Assembly: GCA_013298325.1 (NCBI GenBank)
Contig: JAAFHJ010000112.1
Location: 1 to 10,822 of the forward strand
Reading direction: 5' to 3'
Length of the DNA: 10,822 nt
Origin: Myxococcales bacterium
GTDB taxonomy: Bacteria > Myxococcota_A > Polyangia > Polyangiales > Polyangiaceae
A program made the translations under genes and the position numbers. Below the pieces are notes generated by a model. The model ran no database searches, was not told the origin of the DNA, and was given only the letters and a program-made list of their open reading frames with translations. Positions 7,622 through 10,822 of the stretch are shown here, piece after piece. Within the stretch, counting starts at the first letter, position 1. Each line of letters starts with the position of its first letter.

Positions 7622-7806
7622 GGTGCCGGGTCCCAACGGGCGGTCTTGCGCCGTACAAATCCACGAGGTGACAGCAACGCAAGATTGCTAAACGGGAAAT
7701 TAGGCGGTGGATCGCCGGTTCCTCAGCGACGTAGTGGGAGAAATCGCAATCGCAGATGTGCGTCGCGTACCCACGGCACCGCGGCTCCGCGATATACTCG
7801 ATCGCC
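7622..7806. promoter_or_regulatory. Divergent intergenic region between rlmE and the membrane kinase gene
   Basis: The region must hold promoters in both directions, because the flanking genes diverge and have no upstream co-directional neighbour here. A TATACT hexamer at 7793-7798 is a fair -10 for the plus-strand kinase. It sits 8 nt before the GTG at 7807, but no convincing -35 lies 16-18 bp upstream. A small inverted repeat AGCAA/TTGCT (7673-7677 and 7685-7689) could be an operator. No clear minus-strand promoter was recognised. Confidence 0.3.
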
Positions 7807-9405
7807 GTGTCGGCTACGACGGACAAGACCAACCCAGCACCGAGCCTCGCGGCTTCAGGAGCCCCCGGAGCCGAGCTCACGGGGCAGCTCCTTGGCAAGC
7901 GCTATCGGATCGAGCGTGTCGTCGGCATCGGCGGCATGGGGTCGGTGTATTCGGCGACCGACCTGAACACGACGGCGAAGGTCGCCGTAAAAGTCCTGAA
8001 GCCGGAGGCGGCCGGCCAGTACGAGACCGTCGAGCGCTTTTTCCGCGAAGCGCGCGCCGCCGTCGCCATCGATTCCGCGCATGTTGTGAAGGTCCTCGAC
8101 GTCGGCGAGACGCGCCGCAACGGGCTCCCCTACATGGTCATGGAGTACCTGGAAGGGGAAGACCTCGGCGCTGTGATCCAGCGCCGCAGGAAGCTCCCCA
8201 TTGATGAAATTGCCGACTTTGTCATCCAGGCGTGCATTGGTCTTTCCAAAGCGCATTCCCTCGGAATTGTGCACCGCGACATCAAGCCATCGAACCTGTG
8301 GATCGCCAAAGGGACCGGCGGCGTAGCCCTTCTAAAGATTCTCGATTTCGGGATCTCGAAGACCGACGCGGGCAGCGGCGTCGATGAGCGGCTGACGGCG
8401 ACGACGTCGGTCTTTGGTTCGCCGTCCTACATGTCGCCCGAGCAGGTGCGCTCGGCGAAAAACGTCGACCTGCGAACCGACATTTGGGGCCTCGGCACGG
8501 TGCTCTATGAGTGCCTCACCGGCGGAAGATTGCCCTTTGAAGGGGACAACGCAGGCGCCGTATTTGCCGCCATCATCGCCGATCCACCGCAGCCGATTCG
8601 TCTCTTTCGTCCGGACGTCCCCGAGGCCTTTGAAGCGATCGTCCTAGCGGCGCTTCAAAAGCCGCGTGATGCACGCATCGGGAGCGCGAGCGAGCTTGCC
8701 CATCGGCTCGCCCCGTTCGCAACGGCCCGTACCCTCGAAATGCTGGAGGCGGCCGCCCTCGATCGTTTCCCGGCCGGTCGCGAGCACGCCCATTCCGGGG
8801 AATTCCGCGCGGGGCCTGACGGCTCTGGGCGGTTCCAGGCCCTTCCAAGCGAACCGGCGCTCGCCCCGCCGTCCCTTCGGGCTTCGATGGTCTCCATCAG
8901 CGATGCCCCGATGCTCTCGCCACCGACGCCGGTGCCTCTTTCGGTGCCGATCGTGCAGCCGCCCTCGGCGCCGTCGAATCCGGCGCTTGGGGTCACCTCT
9001 TCGTTTGGGGGCAAGGCGCCCGAAAAGCGAAATTCGGGGCTCCTCTACGTTGTTGGCGGTTCCGTCGTCGGCGCCGTTCTTGGCGCCGCTCTCCTCGGCG
9101 GTCTCTACTATTCGCTGACGCACCCCAAGACCGACGGCACCGCACCGCTTGCCGCCAGCGCGCCCGTCTCTGTGGCACCGAAGCCGACTCCTGCGCCGGA
9201 ACCGACGCCCACCGTTGCAACGCCGTCGGCGAGCCCCGCCCCTTCGGCAGCTCCCGAGCCGAGCGTCTCCGCGACGCCGAGCGCGAAGCCGACTGGAAAA
9301 GCGCCAGCGACGAAGCCGACCGCGAAGCCGACGACCACCTCGACGATGCCGAAGCGGACGACGCCGGCCCAGATCGCGAATCAGCTCTTTCCGATGAAGA
9401 AGTAG
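7807..9405 (+). CDS. Membrane-anchored Hanks-type Ser/Thr protein kinase with Pro/Lys-rich outer tail
   Basis: Counting from the GTG at 7807 (532 residues), the cytosolic kinase domain spans about 31-305. The motifs are: Gly loop at 40-47 (GIGGMGSV), Lys62, H156-R157-D158 with Asn163, D180-F181-G182, and S210-P211-E212 after the activation segment. All catalytic residues are present. A Pro/Ser-rich linker (about 320-405) leads to a single membrane helix at about 412-435. The outer tail of roughly 95 residues is rich in Pro, Ala, Thr and Lys with repeated KPT, and has no recognisable sensor domain. An in-frame ATG at 7756 would add 17 residues. GGAG at 7737-7740 is rather far from it, and the added sequence looks non-conserved, so GTG is favoured with moderate certainty. 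It is transcribed divergently from rlmE and is closed by the terminator at 9479-9522. Confidence 0.93.
   Translation: MSATTDKTNPAPSLAASGAPGAELTGQLLGKRYRIERVVGIGGMGSVYSATDLNTTAKVAVKVLKPEAAGQYETVERFFREARAAVAIDSAHVVKVLDVGETRRNGLPYMVMEYLEGEDLGAVIQRRRKLPIDEIADFVIQACIGLSKAHSLGIVHRDIKPSNLWIAKGTGGVALLKILDFGISKTDAGSGVDERLTATTSVFGSPSYMSPEQVRSAKNVDLRTDIWGLGTVLYECLTGGRLPFEGDNAGAVFAAIIADPPQPIRLFRPDVPEAFEAIVLAALQKPRDARIGSASELAHRLAPFATARTLEMLEAAALDRFPAGREHAHSGEFRAGPDGSGRFQALPSEPALAPPSLRASMVSISDAPMLSPPTPVPLSVPIVQPPSAPSNPALGVTSSFGGKAPEKRNSGLLYVVGGSVVGAVLGAALLGGLYYSLTHPKTDGTAPLAASAPVSVAPKPTPAPEPTPTVATPSASPAPSAAPEPSVSATPSAKPTGKAPATKPTAKPTTTSTMPKRTTPAQIANQLFPMKK
9179..9332 (+). repeat. Dispersed CGAAGCCGAC repeats encoding KPT in the kinase tail
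   Basis: Four exact copies of the 10-mer CGAAGCCGAC occur at 9179-9188, 9284-9293, 9311-9320 and 9323-9332. All are in the same frame, encoding Lys-Pro-Thr in the extracytoplasmic tail. Such Lys/Pro repeats are compatible with a stiff spacer or electrostatic contact with the cell wall; that role is inferred. Confidence 0.7.
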
Positions 9406-9478
9406 CCGGTCTTCGCTTCGGCGTGGCCGATGGCTGCGGGCGCCGTGAGCGGCGGCAACTACGAGAATCCCCTACGAG

Positions 9479-9522
9479 AAAACCCCCGAAGCTTCCTTGC
9501 GGAGCCTTCGGGGGTTTCTTTT
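9479..9522. terminator. Bidirectional intrinsic terminator between the kinase gene and rplC
   Basis: A perfect 12-bp stem (9480-9491 pairing with 9506-9517; left arm AAACCCCCGAAG) surrounds a loop that can extend the stem by four more pairs after one mismatch. A T-rich run follows on the plus strand (TTTCTTTT), and TTTT follows the stem on the minus strand. It therefore serves both convergent genes: the kinase ending at 9405 and rplC ending at 9553. Confidence 0.9.
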
Positions 9523-9552
9523 GCGAGTCGCTGTTGCGAACCGCAGCGCGAC

Positions 9553-10218
9553 TCAGCGAGCCTTGCGGATCTTGGTCTTGACGGCGTGGCGGATCGTCAC
9601 GAGGCCGTTCTTAGAACCGGGGACGCCACCCTCGATGAGGAGGAGGTTCTTCTCGACGTCGATCATCCCAACCTTGAGGTTGAGGATCGAGACGGTCTCG
9701 TCACCGTAGTGACCGGGCATCTTGAGGTTCGGGAGGGTGCGGCCCGGCGTCATGTTCGTACCGATCGAACCGCCGTGACGCTGGTACTCGTGGACACCGT
9801 GGCTGCGCTTGAAGCCGCGGAAGTTCCAGCGAACCATGACGCCGGTGAAGCCGTGGCCGCGGGTGGTGCCGCGGACGTCGACCGTCTGGCCGACTTCGAA
9901 GACCTGGTCGAGCTTGATGGTGCCGCCGACTTCGAACTTCGCCGCGAAGTCTTCCGTGCAGCGGAATTCCTTGACGGTGCGCATCGGCGCGACGCCAGCC
10001 TTCTTGAAGTAGCCGAGCTGGGCCTTGTTGACGTGCTTCTCTTTCGCGGCGTCGAGGCCGAGAACGAGGGCCGTGTAGCCGTGCTTGTCCTGGGACTTCT
10101 TCTCGATGACGACGACCGGGCCGGTCTCGATGACCGTGCAGCGGGAGATCTGGCCTTTTTCGCCGAAGATCTGCGTGAAACCGAGCTTTTTGCCGAAGAT
10201 ACCGGGCTTCGTATTCAT
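9553..10218 (-). CDS. rplC: 50S ribosomal protein L3
   Basis: L3 is an early-assembling 50S protein. It binds near the 3' end of 23S rRNA and sends a long loop toward the peptidyl-transferase centre. The 221-residue product, close to the usual 205-220, has the family start (KPGIFGKKLGFTQIF), the RGTTRGHGFTGVMVRWNF segment and the loop GGSIGTNMTPGRT. The ATG at 10218 is chosen over an upstream in-frame start at 10266 because it matches family N-termini and has AGGAA 11 nt upstream. The residue matching E. coli Gln150, which PrmB methylates, appears to be Thr154. Codons are strongly G/C-ending, as expected for high expression. The context is odd. L3 normally sits between rpsJ and rplD in the S10 operon, but here a peroxiredoxin gene lies upstream and a terminator directly downstream. 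Confidence 0.96.
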   Translation of the reverse strand: MNTKPGIFGKKLGFTQIFGEKGQISRCTVIETGPVVVIEKKSQDKHGYTALVLGLDAAKEKHVNKAQLGYFKKAGVAPMRTVKEFRCTEDFAAKFEVGGTIKLDQVFEVGQTVDVRGTTRGHGFTGVMVRWNFRGFKRSHGVHEYQRHGGSIGTNMTPGRTLPNLKMPGHYGDETVSILNLKVGMIDVEKNLLLIEGGVPGSKNGLVTIRHAVKTKIRKAR

Positions 10219-10426
10219 GATGCTTTCTTTCCTGCACCCCAGGTAGCGGGAGTCTTCCGTCGTCACCCACGGCTCGCTGCGGTCTCGAAAGATCGGTCGC
10301 GGGGGTGCGCGGACCGAGGCGCCAGGCGCCCTGCGTGAAACGTGGAAATTGTGTGGTCCCGAAGGCCCCTCACAAGAGCGCGCGGCACGACCAGAGCATT
10401 GTGGGCTCCGGCAAGCAGAATCGGCC
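10219..10426 (-). promoter_or_regulatory. Leader and probable promoter region of rplC
   Basis: This 208-nt gap separates the peroxiredoxin stop from rplC. It includes AGGAA at 10233-10229 as the Shine-Dalgarno site. A 13-bp dyad, GGCGCCAGGCGCC (10318-10330), lies about 100 nt before the start and may be an operator, or may be chance in GC-rich DNA. I found no convincing -35/-10 pair and no tRNA fold. A promoter is inferred from the gap size and the expected high expression of rplC. Confidence 0.35.
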
Positions 10427-10822
10427 TCAGGCGAGGCGTGCGAGCGTCGCTTTCACTTCGGCGATGTGCTTGTCGGCGGAGAACTCTGCCGCGGTGACAT
10501 TCGCAATTTTGCCATCTTTTCCGATGACAAACGTCACCCGCTGGGTGATCCCAAGGAGGCTTCGGAGGCCGCCGATGGCGCCGTAGGCCTTCGCGAGCGC
10601 CTTCTTCGTGTCGGCGATGAGCGGGAAGGTGAGCTGGTACTCGGCGGCGAAGCGGCGGTGGGTGTCGTCGTCATCCGTCGAGACGCCGACCACAAGGACG
10701 TCACCACCGTTGAGCGTGCCGACCATATCGCGGAAGCCGCACGTCTCTTTCGTGCAGGTCGGCGTGAAGTCCTTCGGATAGAAGTAGAGGACGACGTTCT
10801 TCACGAAAGAGACGTGCAGATC
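10427..10822 (-). CDS. bcp: Peroxiredoxin of the PrxQ/Bcp type (5' end outside window)
   Basis: This thiol peroxidase reduces hydrogen peroxide and organic hydroperoxides, and is recycled by thioredoxin. The frame stays open to the window edge, so the N-terminus is missing. The GTG at 10804 is probably internal, because Bcp proteins have about 30 residues before the strand that leads into the active site. The visible part has the active site PKDFTPTC, with the peroxidatic Cys followed five residues later by a second Cys (CTKETC). This is the atypical 2-Cys PrxQ pattern. GITQRVTFVIGKDG carries the conserved Arg. The C-terminal helix ends LARLA. It lies upstream of rplC on the same strand, 208 nt away, so read-through into rplC is possible but not shown. 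Confidence 0.93.
   Translation of the reverse strand, partial: DLHVSFVKNVVLYFYPKDFTPTCTKETCGFRDMVGTLNGGDVLVVGVSTDDDDTHRRFAAEYQLTFPLIADTKKALAKAYGAIGGLRSLLGITQRVTFVIGKDGKIANVTAAEFSADKHIAEVKATLARLA

Noticed and set aside
9459..9480. Direct repeat CTACGAGAA (9459-9467 and 9472-9480) as an attachment site or insertion scar
   Set aside because: It is a nine-base repeat 13 bp apart beside a terminator, with no integrase, transposase or inverted ends. It is probably chance.
9430..10338. A 302-codon open frame on the plus strand over rplC
   Set aside because: It is antisense to a certain ribosomal protein gene, crosses the terminator hairpin, and has no protein-like features.
10219..10426. A tRNA or structured RNA gene in the bcp-rplC gap
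   Set aside because: Neither strand shows a T-loop GGTTCGA-type box with a matching acceptor stem, and no riboswitch core was recognised.

Overview
The window is GC-rich, gene-dense bacterial DNA. It carries two Hanks-type Ser/Thr kinases (one giant), a probable tail of a third, and a PEGA-domain envelope protein. Many proteins have Pro/Ala/Ser/Thr-rich tails. This set fits Myxococcota, most likely the Polyangia side. The taxon is inferred from gene style; there is no rRNA marker.

Layout: (1) 1-2202, plus strand: the last 49 codons of an unidentified protein (probably the outer tail of a Ser/Thr kinase); 2 nt later an exported TPR-like/PEGA protein with a C-terminal membrane helix; then a sugar-nucleotide epimerase of the SDR family. 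(2) 7621-2207, minus strand: a compact operon of rlmE (23S rRNA 2'-O-methyltransferase with a long basic tail), a 1362-residue kinase and a small lipoprotein. The kinase overlaps rlmE by ATGA and carries a degenerate nucleotide-cyclase-like domain, a STAND/AAA ATPase and TPR-like repeats. The operon ends 4 nt from the epimerase stop, tail to tail. (3) 7807-9405, plus strand, divergent from rlmE: a membrane-anchored Ser/Thr kinase with a long extracytoplasmic KPT-rich tail. (4) 10822-9553, minus strand: a PrxQ/Bcp peroxiredoxin cut by the window edge, then a stand-alone rplC (ribosomal protein L3). A strong bidirectional hairpin terminator lies between rplC and the second kinase.

The kinases and the PEGA protein suggest envelope or stress signalling. 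rlmE and rplC are ribosome genes embedded among them. The most interesting unit is rlmE-kinase-lipoprotein. A large cytosolic kinase appears translationally coupled to a ribosome-maturation enzyme, and it contains what looks like a catalytically dead cyclase domain between the kinase and the NTPase switch. No mobile element, CRISPR array, tRNA or rRNA gene was seen.
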